Of a stretch of DNA of 64,000 nt, positions 55,287 to 63,714 are shown piece by piece; position 1 is the first letter of the stretch; each line of letters opens with the position of its first letter. This stretch comes from Ilyomonas sp965199845. Lineage in GTDB: Bacteria; Bacteroidota; Bacteroidia; Chitinophagales; Chitinophagaceae. Position numbers and translations under genes: made by a program. The DNA lies in NCBI GenBank assembly GCA_965199845.1, contig CBDATZ010000005.1, positions 1 through 64,000 on the forward strand, given 5' to 3'. The notes under the pieces were generated by a model. That model was given only the letters and a program-made list of their open reading frames with translations. It was not told the origin of the DNA and did not search any database.

Positions 55287-55470
55287 TCAAAAATATAAAG
55301 ATAAGATTCATAATACCAAACTGTGAATCCTTAGTTGTATAAACCAGTAATACAAATTGAGTATTTGTAAACTTTTAAAATGAATTATTTATACTGACAA
55401 ATTTTGCATGTCCGACAAGAAGAATATAGATGACATTTATTTTCTATTATGTAAACATTTACCTGTTTTT

Positions 55471-58290
55471 TTAAACAAGGTTTTTGTTTGAACTAAGAAT
55501 TCGGCTTCGCGAATTTTTATGTATTGCTTTTCTGTAAAAAAAGAAAATAATAGATACAACAAGAAGAAGTAATACAACGCTGCTTGCTATCCAAATCCAG
55601 GTACGAGAAGCAGATAATAATGAAATGGGTTGCGAGCTGCCAATTAAAACGAGGTTTGCCCAATAGTACGGTAAAGCATGTTCTTTATCGCAATTATTGA
55701 GATACCAGATTTTGGCTTTTTGCAAGGCTTCGCTTTTGTTCATGCCTTTAGACAAGTATTCATTAAACTTTGCGGAAATGCTATAAATCGCTTGCTCATC
55801 GGCTTTCCATAAGGTAGCAGATACAGCAGGAATACCAGCCGATGCAAAGCCACGCGCCAGGCTGTAAATGCCTTCACCGGCTGCGTTTCTGCCAATATTC
55901 GTCTGGCAGGCGCTTAATAAAACAAATTGCACCGACGGATTTTTGAGCATCTGCAATTCGGAAAGATGAATCAACGCATCCTGCATATACAATACAGGTT
56001 CCGTGTCTGTTGTATCTGCCTTTGCGTGAGAAAAAATAGTTACTACAGAGTATCGTGATGCATTGGTAAAGAAGTTGTTGCGTGTTGCTTGCTTTTCTGT
56101 AAATACGATATTGTTTGTATAAAAATCAGCCACCTTTTCTACTGCCGTTGCTGATTGTTTTAACTCAGCTACATCTAACGAAGCCGAAAATGAAACCGGC
56201 GCAAAACCGATAAAATTCCCGGTTGGTTTACTGCATGTAAACGGCTTCATAAGCGAGCGTGCCGAATAAACATAACTGAAATTATAATCGGTTAATAAAA
56301 AGTTTTTTCCGTCTTTATCGCTGCACAAAGCTTCAAAAGGAAGAAAGAAATTATCGGTGCAAATGGCAACATTTCCTTTGCTTACTTGTAAGGGTTTAAA
56401 CAGTTTATTGCAAATGGTTTGAGATAGTAAAGTGAAGGTGTCGTAATTATTATTTAGTAAAGATCTGTTGCTGCACAACTGCATAAACTGCGATAGTTTA
56501 TGACTATCAAAATCGTCCGTATTTATCTTGATGAATTTTGTTTTATCTTTCGAAATACCAAGTGCATACATGCTGCTATCGCCCATAAAATAATACACAA
56601 AGCTTTGATTGTTTTTTGCTAAATATTGTTGTAAAGACTGGAACGAGGGAACGCTGTCTGCATATTTAGATTGATAATAAATCGGATATTTTTTTTCTAA
56701 CGCACTAATAAAATGATATAAAGTATCTCTGGTTAATGCTATGTTGCTTTCAAACTCTGTGTATTGTATATTGTCGGGTTGCGAAAGAGTTAACTGTTGT
56801 TGGTATTCAATCAGTTTAATTCGCAAAGCTTCAATTTTATTGGCTTCTGCAGCATGTAAAAACGAAGAGGCGGCAATCTCGTTCCATTTATCATTTAATA
56901 AAACAGCGCGGCTTTTTTCTATAAAATAAAAAGCGTTTGTAACATCATCCAAAAGATAACAAGCTTCAATAATATCAGCAAAAAATTTACGGGTTTCATT
57001 CCGCCAATACAGCTTGCTTCCTTCACCTAAATTTTCATTGCGCGTTTGTGTAATAAGCGTATCAGTTGTTCTTGCTGTTTGAAGACAAGCTTGTAAATAC
57101 GATTTTTGATGGGTTTCTTTATAAAGCTGAAGAAGCAATTCTGTTTTTCCAAACAAGAAAGAAAACATGACATCTTTATAACCTACTGCAGCAATTTGAG
57201 CAGACGGAATTGGCGCAAGTAAAAAGTTATCTGTCTTAATATTTGTAAATGAAAGCGCTAAACGATAATTGTCTTTTGCCTTATCATATTTATGTTCTCT
57301 TGTACTCATTTCTGCCATGCTTACGTATGCCATAAACAAGGTTAGAGATCGGTCAGAACGCAGGCATTTATTACCATAAAAAATAGTTTTATAAAATGTT
57401 TTTTCTGCTTCTTTGAAATTCTTGGTTAATAAAAAAAGCAAGGCTAAATTGTAGTAATCCGTAGCTGTTGTTTGATACCAGATTGCTTCAATTGGTCGTA
57501 TTGTAATTGCTTTTTTTAAATAGAACTCAGCCGAATCATACCTTTCTTCTTTTTGATATAAAAGACCTTTTATTTCGTAAGCCGTCGCTAATTCGTAAGT
57601 GTCATTTATTTTTTGAGCAACGGGTATATTTGATTTGACATCAGCAAAAGATTGCTGCAATTGATTTTGAAACAGTAAAGAATAAGCGCGAAAATTTAAA
57701 AAGGAAGTATAACTGGAAGAATCTTTACACAGTAGTGTTTCTTCGATACCGATTGTGCTTTCGTCTTTGGCTTTCTCATGATCGCCTAACGAAAAATAAA
57801 TTTTTGCTTTGTTGTTCCTGGCTAAAATTAAATAATCGCGCGCCTCGTGCTTTTTATAAAACTGCAGAACAGAATCATAATACGTTAATGCCTTATTATA
57901 AAGTATTGAATTTTGGTAATAATATGCCAGGTTAAACCACGCATTAATACATATATCATCCGGTGCATTATCGTGCAATTGATGATATATGTCTAACGCA
58001 TTTTGTGTGTACCGGATTGATAGATTGATATTGTCATTCTGAAGATATTCATACTTAGCAAGCTTAACAAGGATAAGAATGTAATTTCTATCCTTGTTAA
58101 GCTTATTTAGTTCAGTATTCTTTTTTAAACTGCTTAAAGCTGCTATTTTTTTGCTGTTTGAAAGAGAACTTTCGTCTATACTAACAGCATCTTTATAAAT
58201 ATTCTGTGCCTGTAATTTTTGACCAATTAGGTTATTGCTTATTAAAAAAGTAAGCAGTAAAAGGAAACGGTATCTTGAAACCAGCTTCAA
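55471..58290 (-). CDS. TPR-CHAT protease, membrane-anchored
   Basis: The 939-residue protein has an N-terminal signal peptide or anchor (FLLLLTFLISNNLIGQKLQA), about nine tetratricopeptide-like repeats (for example ALTYYDSVLQFYKKHEARDY, AEFYLKKAITIRPIEAIWY), then a caspase-like CHAT domain (about 640-885) with the catalytic dyad His755 (VVTIFSHAKAD) and Cys795 (FVLLSACQTNIG). A C-terminal membrane helix (TWIWIASSVVLLLLVVSIIF) and a short basic tail follow. The signal peptide places TPR and CHAT outside the cytoplasm. Last gene of a five-gene operon; the two tiny proteins just upstream are candidate substrates. Confidence 0.88.
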   Translation of the reverse strand: MKLVSRYRFLLLLTFLISNNLIGQKLQAQNIYKDAVSIDESSLSNSKKIAALSSLKKNTELNKLNKDRNYILILVKLAKYEYLQNDNINLSIRYTQNALDIYHQLHDNAPDDICINAWFNLAYYYQNSILYNKALTYYDSVLQFYKKHEARDYLILARNNKAKIYFSLGDHEKAKDESTIGIEETLLCKDSSSYTSFLNFRAYSLLFQNQLQQSFADVKSNIPVAQKINDTYELATAYEIKGLLYQKEERYDSAEFYLKKAITIRPIEAIWYQTTATDYYNLALLFLLTKNFKEAEKTFYKTIFYGNKCLRSDRSLTLFMAYVSMAEMSTREHKYDKAKDNYRLALSFTNIKTDNFLLAPIPSAQIAAVGYKDVMFSFLFGKTELLLQLYKETHQKSYLQACLQTARTTDTLITQTRNENLGEGSKLYWRNETRKFFADIIEACYLLDDVTNAFYFIEKSRAVLLNDKWNEIAASSFLHAAEANKIEALRIKLIEYQQQLTLSQPDNIQYTEFESNIALTRDTLYHFISALEKKYPIYYQSKYADSVPSFQSLQQYLAKNNQSFVYYFMGDSSMYALGISKDKTKFIKINTDDFDSHKLSQFMQLCSNRSLLNNNYDTFTLLSQTICNKLFKPLQVSKGNVAICTDNFFLPFEALCSDKDGKNFLLTDYNFSYVYSARSLMKPFTCSKPTGNFIGFAPVSFSASLDVAELKQSATAVEKVADFYTNNIVFTEKQATRNNFFTNASRYSVVTIFSHAKADTTDTEPVLYMQDALIHLSELQMLKNPSVQFVLLSACQTNIGRNAAGEGIYSLARGFASAGIPAVSATLWKADEQAIYSISAKFNEYLSKGMNKSEALQKAKIWYLNNCDKEHALPYYWANLVLIGSSQPISLLSASRTWIWIASSVVLLLLVVSIIFFFYRKAIHKNSRSRILSSNKNLV

Positions 58291-58365
58291 AGTTTTGTTG
58301 TTTTATAAGCATGTTTGCTTTTGTACAACTATCGTTTACAAATGGCACCGTAATGCTACTGTTGG

Positions 58366-58569
58366 TTACATCACATTCTCATTTATCCTCTGCGCGCCGG
58401 GTTCAATATCTCTTTGAATTTCCTCAACCGCTTTTTGAATTTTCAATACAGAAAATATTAAAATAGCAAGTTCAATTATAGTTATAATTTGAAACAATCT
58501 GTTGGCTCTTCTGGGACCGGTAGGTTTACTGGGAACAATTGTGGAAAGTGCAGAAACCGGATTGTGCAT
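58366..58569 (-). CDS. 67-aa membrane protein with STIVPSKPTGP motif
   Basis: MHNPVSALSTIVPSKPTGPR is followed by RANR and one membrane helix (LFQIITIIELAILIFSVL), then an amphipathic tail (IQKAVEEIQRDIEPGAQRIN). The segment STIVPSKPTGP is shared, with one change, with the 58-residue protein encoded 25 bp upstream (STIVPGKPTGP). It starts 25 bp after that gene and ends 75 bp before the CHAT protease gene. The shared motif and its place between sigma/TPR and protease genes suggest a substrate or regulatory peptide; this is inference. Confidence 0.7.
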   Translation of the reverse strand: MHNPVSALSTIVPSKPTGPRRANRLFQIITIIELAILIFSVLKIQKAVEEIQRDIEPGAQRINENVM

Positions 58570-58594
58570 AAAGTAAAGTTTTGAAGGTTTTTAA

Positions 58595-58771
58595 TTATTC
58601 CTGGGTTGGTATTACTTCAGGTTCATCTCCTTTTGTATCCTCATCAGTCATTTGTGTTTCCTGATCTTCATCAGAAGATGAGTTTGTGTTACTTTTTGGT
58701 CCGGTAGGTTTGCCGGGAACGATTGTGCTGCTTGCAACAAGTTCGTCGTCGTTAGCTGGAAGATAAGACAT
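58595..58771 (-). CDS. 58-aa acidic protein with STIVPGKPTGP motif
   Basis: The ATG at 58771 opens a short frame: MSYLPANDDELVASSTIVPG, then KPTGPKSNTNSSSDEDQETQ and an acidic, Pro-containing tail to ..VIPTQE. It has no membrane helix and no cysteine and is probably disordered. The motif STIVPxKPTGP[K/R] matches the neighbouring 67-residue protein, arguing that both frames are real and under common selection. It lies 99 bp after the TPR gene. Confidence 0.65.
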   Translation of the reverse strand: MSYLPANDDELVASSTIVPGKPTGPKSNTNSSSDEDQETQMTDEDTKGDEPEVIPTQE

Positions 58772-58870
58772 AATTTTAAATTTAATTAATGATAGGAATG
58801 AATGAATTAGTTAGCTTATTTATTATGGAAAGTTAGATATTCTAAAAACATTTCATTATAAAAAAATTAC

Positions 58871-59599
58871 TCACCAGTTTTTCAATGCTTCTCTTGCCAA
58901 ATCGTTTCCTTCTTCATTTTCGCTTACCACTTTTTCGAGTAATCCTTTGGCTTCTTCTTTATCGCCCGTTTTGTCGCGCAGCAATAAAGTGGTTGCCTGT
59001 AAAATGTCGCCGCTATTAACGTGTAAATTCTTCATGGCAGATAACTCTTGAAAACGCTCCAATGCTTTATCGTAATCTTCCATTTGCAGGTAAACAATTC
59101 CCGACAATTTTTTTGCATCATCGTTGGTTGTGTCTTTTCGACTAACACCTTCAAACAAGGCTAAAGCATGTTGAAAATTTTTGTTGTTATACTCCGTAAT
59201 ACCAAGCTGAATACTATCTTTAGAAGCATCCATGGTATGTTGTAATTCGTTATAATTGTCTTTGATGTATTTTGCGGCTAAGTGTTCGGGCGCTTTTAAT
59301 TGTACAAGAAAACTAAACGCCATTATCAATATCAAACATGCCGCAGCTGCATAAGGCATCCAACGTAAAACAAGAGATTTCTTTACAGGTTTTTTTTGCT
59401 TGTCTGCAATCTTGTTTTGCCATTGTTCTTTCTTTTGTTCAATCAGCGCTTCCTGCGTGGCTGCGCGTGCAGCAATATAAAAAGCAACTTCCTTGGCAAA
59501 GGTTTCGTCTGTATTACATCGCGCTTCAAACTGCCGCTTTTCATTTTCTCCTAACTCATAGTTAAAATATGCATCAATATATTCCAGCATCTCACTCAT
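58871..59599 (-). CDS. TPR membrane protein with anti-sigma-like N-terminus
   Basis: The 242-residue protein opens with a cytoplasmic helical domain (IDAYFNYELGENEKRQFEAR, FAKEVAFYIAA) like those of Bacteroidota anti-sigma factors (yf.geL...e...fe..l..d..f..ev). One membrane helix (MPYAAAACLILIMAFSFLVQ) is followed by TPR repeats outside the membrane (IQLGITEYNNKNFQHALALF, VYLQMEDYDKALERFQELSA). It starts 50 bp after the ECF sigma gene and probably controls that sigma factor. Confidence 0.8.
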   Translation of the reverse strand: MSEMLEYIDAYFNYELGENEKRQFEARCNTDETFAKEVAFYIAARAATQEALIEQKKEQWQNKIADKQKKPVKKSLVLRWMPYAAAACLILIMAFSFLVQLKAPEHLAAKYIKDNYNELQHTMDASKDSIQLGITEYNNKNFQHALALFEGVSRKDTTNDDAKKLSGIVYLQMEDYDKALERFQELSAMKNLHVNSGDILQATTLLLRDKTGDKEEAKGLLEKVVSENEEGNDLAREALKNW

Positions 59600-59649
59600 A
59601 ATTTCATTTTCAAAATTTCCGACTCTTACTGTTTTGCAAGCCTGCTCGT

Positions 59650-60234
59650 TTAATTGTTGAAAGAAAGCGTTTTTACTCTTTCCCTCAATTTATCTAAACA
59701 GCGCAAACGTGTGGTTTTAACTACGGCTGCGTTGTTATACTGCAAATGTTCGGCTATTTCTTTATCTGTATAACCGTCTTCAAATAACAGTAAAAGTTCC
59801 TTGCATCTGTCACCAATTTTCTCCAGGTTTTCTTTTACTGCCAGCCGTTGTTCACGATTCATCATTTTTTCAACAACTGTTCTGGCAGCATCAGGCAACT
59901 GGTTCATCAGCTCAGGCATTTCCATTGTTTTAAATACCTGTTGTTTATTAGTCGTGTTTTTTCTTACGAGGTCAATACATTTATTAGAAAAGATTTGAAA
60001 TAAATAGGTTTTAATAGAAGAACGCCCGTCAAAACGCTGAGCCACAATATTTAATACAGCCGAAAGAAAAGCATCGCTGTACGCGCTGAAACTATCTTCG
60101 TAAGTCAGATTGTATTTTCGGCAACCTTCATTTACAAAATAGAAATATTCTTCGTACAATAATTTTTCCTGCCTGGTGCGTTCTGCATTGCCGGCCCTGA
60201 GGTTTTCAATGATAACGTTGTCAGAAGTAGTCAA
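59650..60234 (-). CDS. RNA polymerase sigma-70 family (ECF) factor
   Basis: The 194-residue protein has sigma region 2 (EDSFSAYSDAFLSAVLNIVA, FDGRSSIKTYLFQIFSNKCI, DLVRK) and region 4 (RCKELLLLFEDGYTDKEIAE, HLQYNNAAVVKTTRLRCLDK). It is longer than the minimal ECF type, with a 25-residue N-terminal extension. First gene of the sigma-TPR-small-small-CHAT operon. A TAGATTTG -7-like box at 60251-60258 lies very close to the start, without a -33 partner. Confidence 0.9.
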   Translation of the reverse strand: MTTSDNVIIENLRAGNAERTRQEKLLYEEYFYFVNEGCRKYNLTYEDSFSAYSDAFLSAVLNIVAQRFDGRSSIKTYLFQIFSNKCIDLVRKNTTNKQQVFKTMEMPELMNQLPDAARTVVEKMMNREQRLAVKENLEKIGDRCKELLLLFEDGYTDKEIAEHLQYNNAAVVKTTRLRCLDKLRERVKTLSFNN

Positions 60235-60428
60235 GTAAGTGCTTTAAAAACAAATCTAATACATTATGATATATATCTTACCAACATGCTGCTTGATTTG
60301 ACGACAGTATAACAGTCGCAACAAATTATAAAACCGGTTTTCCGGTAAAATCATTTCAGCTTGTGTTTCCATCAGAAGATTATTTGCGATTCAATATATG
60401 TACCCTTCATTTTCAACAAATTTAAAAC

Positions 60429-60869
60429 ATGAAAAAACTAATTTTTGCAGTCATTATGGTGCTGGCTTTGGCATTGGCTTCTTATGGAAAAGCGAACGAT
60501 AAAAACACTGAACTTGTAAACAGCCTGACGACAGCCTGGAAAAATTCACAAACAAGTTTCACAACGGTGAAAGGTGATTTTGCCAGAACAACATTCGATT
60601 TTAGCGGGAAAAAAGTAATAGCTTATCACGATGCGCAAAGCGATGAATTGATTGGTTTTGCTATCCCGGTTTCAGAAGACGATTTGCCGGCTGGTGCTTT
60701 AACCGACATTAGGAAAAAGTATAGCGATTACGCGATAAAGGAAATGATTTTCTTTATTTACGAAAACGGCTCTTACGGGTTTTATGCTTCGCTTACACAT
60801 CCTAACAAACCAACGCTGATAGCAGGTGTTAGCGCCAAAGGCAAAGCCTATTATTTTACTACTATGTAA
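60429..60869 (+). CDS. Secreted protein of unknown function
   Basis: The 146-residue protein has a signal peptide (KLIFAVIMVLALALASYGKA). The mature part reads like a small alpha/beta domain (FARTTFDFSGKKVIAYHDAQ, IRKKYSDYAIKEMIFFIYEN) similar in pattern to PepSY-like or DUF-type stress proteins, but I cannot name it. It is divergent from the sigma-CHAT operon, about 195 bp away, and could be one of its targets. Own terminator. Confidence 0.6.
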   Translation: MKKLIFAVIMVLALALASYGKANDKNTELVNSLTTAWKNSQTSFTTVKGDFARTTFDFSGKKVIAYHDAQSDELIGFAIPVSEDDLPAGALTDIRKKYSDYAIKEMIFFIYENGSYGFYASLTHPNKPTLIAGVSAKGKAYYFTTM

Positions 60870-60941
60870 CCAACTCCATCAACCCAAATAAACAGAGGAT
60901 TTTTTTATAAAACTCCTCACATCCTTACCCCGATTTAAATT

Positions 60942-60965
60942 GAAAGCCACGCAAGCGTGGCTTTC
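60942..60965 (+). terminator. Terminator after the small secreted protein gene
   Basis: An 11-bp perfect stem (GAAAGCCACGC / GCGTGGCTTTC, AA loop) is followed by TGTTATTG. It is 72 bp past the stop and could also serve the convergent ferredoxin gene. Confidence 0.7.
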
Positions 60966-61057
60966 TGTTATTGCACATCAATATAAAAAATCGGGCATGA
61001 TAAATCAAAAAAAATAGTGAAGATTAGAATCCTTCACCGTTTAATTTTTACTTACAA

Positions 61058-61405
61058 TCAGATGTGCAGTTTTTCTTTTTTCTCCAATAGTTCATCTACG
61101 GTTTCCCTATACATTTCGTCCGGTACGCAGCAATCTACCGGGCAAACCGCGGCACATTGCGGCTCTTCGTGAAAACCCTGGCATTCGGTGCATTTGTTAG
61201 GCGAAATATAATATATGTCCACGCTTACAGGAGAGAAGCGTTCATCGGCATTTACCGTTTCGCCATCCATTAAAGTAAAGCTGCCGGTAACGCTGGTGCC
61301 ATCTTTTATTGCCCATTCTACGCCACCTTCATAAATGGCATTGTTCGGACATTCCGGCTCACAGGCGCCACAGTTTATACATTCATCGGTTATTTTGATT
61401 GCCAT
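61058..61405 (-). CDS. 4Fe-4S dicluster ferredoxin
   Basis: The 115-residue protein has two Cys motifs: CINCGACEPECP near the N-terminus and CTECQGFHEEPQCAAVCP, with CCVPDEMY behind. This is the YfhL-type layout with an inserted segment between clusters (about residues 30-65). Electron carrier in the cytoplasm. Divergent from the acyl-CoA reductase gene across a 61-bp spacer. Confidence 0.92.
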   Translation of the reverse strand: MAIKITDECINCGACEPECPNNAIYEGGVEWAIKDGTSVTGSFTLMDGETVNADERFSPVSVDIYYISPNKCTECQGFHEEPQCAAVCPVDCCVPDEMYRETVDELLEKKEKLHI

Positions 61406-61412
61406 ATTATCT

Positions 61413-61443
61413 TCTGTTTATCGAGGTTTACAAACTACTTTTG
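61413..61443 (+). promoter_or_regulatory. Bacteroidota-type promoter for the acyl-CoA reductase gene
   Basis: A -7 box TACTTTTG (61436-61443) fits TAnnTTTG exactly. Exactly 19 nt upstream is TCTG (61413-61416), one mismatch from TTTG. Predicted start near 61450, 17 nt before the ATG at 61467. Confidence 0.55.
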
Positions 61444-61466
61444 TTACCCAAAAATAAGGCTGAAAA

Positions 61467-62462
61467 ATGAATGTGCAACAACGGATTGATTTATTGATGC
61501 AGGTTGGCGATTACATGCGCGAAGACAGTGAAGAATGGAAAGCCGTAAAGAATAAAGCTTTTCTGCAAAATCAATGGTTTATACCTGAGTTTATTGATTT
61601 ATCAACAGAAAATATTTGTACAGAATTTTTGCAAAAAAATATTTTAGAGAAACTGGTAAACGATTACCAGATTGATGAACCAAAAGAAACAAAAACAGTT
61701 GGTATTGTAATGGCAGGAAATATTCCGATGGTTGGTTTTCACGATTTCCTTTGTGTCTTTATCAGCGGTCATAAAGCGGCTATCAAATTATCTTCGAAAG
61801 ATGAAATTTTATTGCCGTATTTACTAAAGAAAATGAGTGAATGGAATGAAGAAATAAGCCAGTATATAAAGATTGCAGAAAACCTGAAAAACTGCGATGC
61901 TTACATTGCAACCGGAAGCAATAATTCGGGAAGATATTTTGAATATTACTTTGCTAAATATCCGCATATCATCCGTAAAAACAGAACTTCGGTGGCGTTG
62001 CTTGATGGCAGCGAAACAACTCCGGAATTAGATTTATTAGCCAATGATATTCAGTTGTATTTTGGTTTGGGTTGCCGCAATGTAACCAAGTTGTTTGTTC
62101 CCGAAAGTTATAATTTTATTCCGCTATTGGAGGCGTTGAAAAAGTATGAGTATTTCCTGGAGTTTCATAAATACAAAAACAACTATGATTACCAACTGGC
62201 TTTGCTTATTATGAGCAATAGGTTTTACATGAATAACGGCTCCATTTTGTTGGCCGAAAATGCTTCGCTATTTACGCCGGTTGCGCAACTCAATTTTAGT
62301 TATTATAATTCTCCGAAAGAAACCATTTCTGTCTTAGAAAACAATCCCGATATTCAGTGTATTGTAGGGCACAATTTTACGCCGTTTGGTATGGCGCAAA
62401 AACCTTGTATCACCGACTTTGCCGATGGTTTTGACACATTGAAATTCTTGTTGAATTTATAG
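61467..62462 (+). CDS. Acyl-CoA reductase (LuxC-like, PF05893)
   Basis: The 331-residue protein is aldehyde-dehydrogenase-like: VGIVMAGNIPMVGFHDFLCV, GHKAAIKLSSKDEILLPYLL, YIATGSNNSGRYFEYYFAK and GCRNVTKLFVP. Relatives reduce acyl-CoA to aldehydes; in Bacteroidota the physiological substrate is not established. It is probably expressed alone from the promoter at 61413-61443. Confidence 0.85.
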   Translation: MNVQQRIDLLMQVGDYMREDSEEWKAVKNKAFLQNQWFIPEFIDLSTENICTEFLQKNILEKLVNDYQIDEPKETKTVGIVMAGNIPMVGFHDFLCVFISGHKAAIKLSSKDEILLPYLLKKMSEWNEEISQYIKIAENLKNCDAYIATGSNNSGRYFEYYFAKYPHIIRKNRTSVALLDGSETTPELDLLANDIQLYFGLGCRNVTKLFVPESYNFIPLLEALKKYEYFLEFHKYKNNYDYQLALLIMSNRFYMNNGSILLAENASLFTPVAQLNFSYYNSPKETISVLENNPDIQCIVGHNFTPFGMAQKPCITDFADGFDTLKFLLNL

Positions 62463-62549
62463 TTTACAAATCGCTTTATTAAGTAAGATTTTATTGGCAT
62501 AATAATCGTGACTTTAGAAGTATTAATAACCTCTAAACGATTGTTTATT

Positions 62550-62738
62550 ATGGACAAATTAGAATTAAAAGGTAAGTGGAACGAAATTAAAGGCAAAGTG
62601 AAACAAGCACATGCCGATCTTACCGATGACGATCTGAAATATGAAGAAGGAAAAGACGATGAATTCTTAGGAAATCTTCAGCAGAAAACAGGAAGAGCAA
62701 AAGATGATTTGATAAAATGGCTGAGAAGTCTTGGTTAA
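62550..62738 (+). CDS. CsbD-family stress protein
   Basis: The start at 62550 (MDKLELKGKWNEIKGKVKQA) is chosen over the upstream frame start at 62508 because it matches the family's N-terminus. 62 residues, highly charged, with the CsbD pattern WNEIKGKVKQ..ADLTDDDL and LQQKTGRAKDDLIKWL. Typically induced by general stress; mechanism unknown. Confidence 0.9.
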   Translation: MDKLELKGKWNEIKGKVKQAHADLTDDDLKYEEGKDDEFLGNLQQKTGRAKDDLIKWLRSLG

Positions 62739-62750
62739 ATTATTAAATAA

Positions 62751-62792
62751 AAAAGTCTCTGGTTTAAGTTAACTTTACCAGAGATTTTTTAT
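62751..62792 (+). terminator. Terminator after the CsbD-family gene
   Basis: AAAAGTCTCTGGT pairs with ACCAGAGATTTTTT across an AT-rich loop; a run of six T follows. It starts 12 bp after the stop. Confidence 0.82.
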
Positions 62793-62805
62793 TCAGCAAA
62801 CCTTC

Positions 62806-63711
62806 ATGGAATTTGGTAAAACCGATAGTAACCAATTAGCGGAAATCAATTTTACATTGCCGCCAGAACCACCGGATAATATAAAAATTTTAGGTGGAAA
62901 GCCAGCTATTTCTCCACAAATTTATATTGGTTGCGCCCGCTGGGGAACCAAAGAATGGCTCGGTCATTTTTACCCGGAACATTTAAAAGAAAAAGATTTT
63001 CTTCACTATTATGCAAAGCTCTTTAACTGCATAGAACTCAATACAACTTATTACCGCATTCCTTCGCTGCCCCAAGTGAAATACTGGAAAAGTCAGGTTA
63101 ATAATAACTTTCGTTTTTGCCCGAAATTTCCGCAACAAATAACGCATGTAATGCGATTGCAAAATTGTGATAAAGACGTAAATGAATTTGTGCAAAGCAT
63201 CTTTGCTTTTGAAGAAAATTTAGGACCTGTTTTCCTGATGCCGCATCCGCAAATGAATCCGCGCGAATTTCCGATTATCAAACGTTTTATTGAGCGTTTG
63301 CCTGCTTCGCTAAATGTATTTATTGAGCTTCGTCATCCGGCCTGGTTTGTAAATGGATTGAACAAACAACTTCTTGATTTTGCCATTGATTATAAAGTGG
63401 GGTTGGTAATAACCGATGTTTCTGGCAGGAGAGATTGTGTGCACATGCACCTTAGCAAGAAGGAATCGTTTACCCGCTTTGTTGGCAACGATTTGCATAC
63501 AACTGATTATACACGTGTTAAGGATTGGACAAGCCGGATAAAGTTGTGGTTGAATGAAGGCTTGGAAACTTCATATTTTTTTATGCATCAGCATAATGAA
63601 CTCAACGCGCCGCTACTGAATAAATATGTGATTGAACAATACAATTCATTGCCTGATATTCATTTAACACCGCCACAAATCATTCGTCCGCAGGCTACTT
63701 TGTTTGATTGA
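62806..63711 (+). CDS. DUF72 protein (YecE-like)
   Basis: The 301-residue TIM-barrel-like protein matches DUF72: IYIGCARWGTKEWLGHFYPE, FNCIELNTTYYRIPSLPQVK, FRFCPKFPQQITH, VFIELRHPAWF and a C-terminal MHQHNELNAPLL in place of the usual NNH motif. The N-terminal 40 residues are an extra extension. The molecular function is not known. Convergent with the symporter gene, 3 bp apart. Confidence 0.9.
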   Translation: MEFGKTDSNQLAEINFTLPPEPPDNIKILGGKPAISPQIYIGCARWGTKEWLGHFYPEHLKEKDFLHYYAKLFNCIELNTTYYRIPSLPQVKYWKSQVNNNFRFCPKFPQQITHVMRLQNCDKDVNEFVQSIFAFEENLGPVFLMPHPQMNPREFPIIKRFIERLPASLNVFIELRHPAWFVNGLNKQLLDFAIDYKVGLVITDVSGRRDCVHMHLSKKESFTRFVGNDLHTTDYTRVKDWTSRIKLWLNEGLETSYFFMHQHNELNAPLLNKYVIEQYNSLPDIHLTPPQIIRPQATLFD

Positions 63712-63714
63712 TTT

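Noticed and set aside
60251..60258. TAGATTTG as the promoter of the sigma operon
   Set aside because: No -33 partner at the right distance and the predicted transcript start would leave almost no leader; too weak to list.
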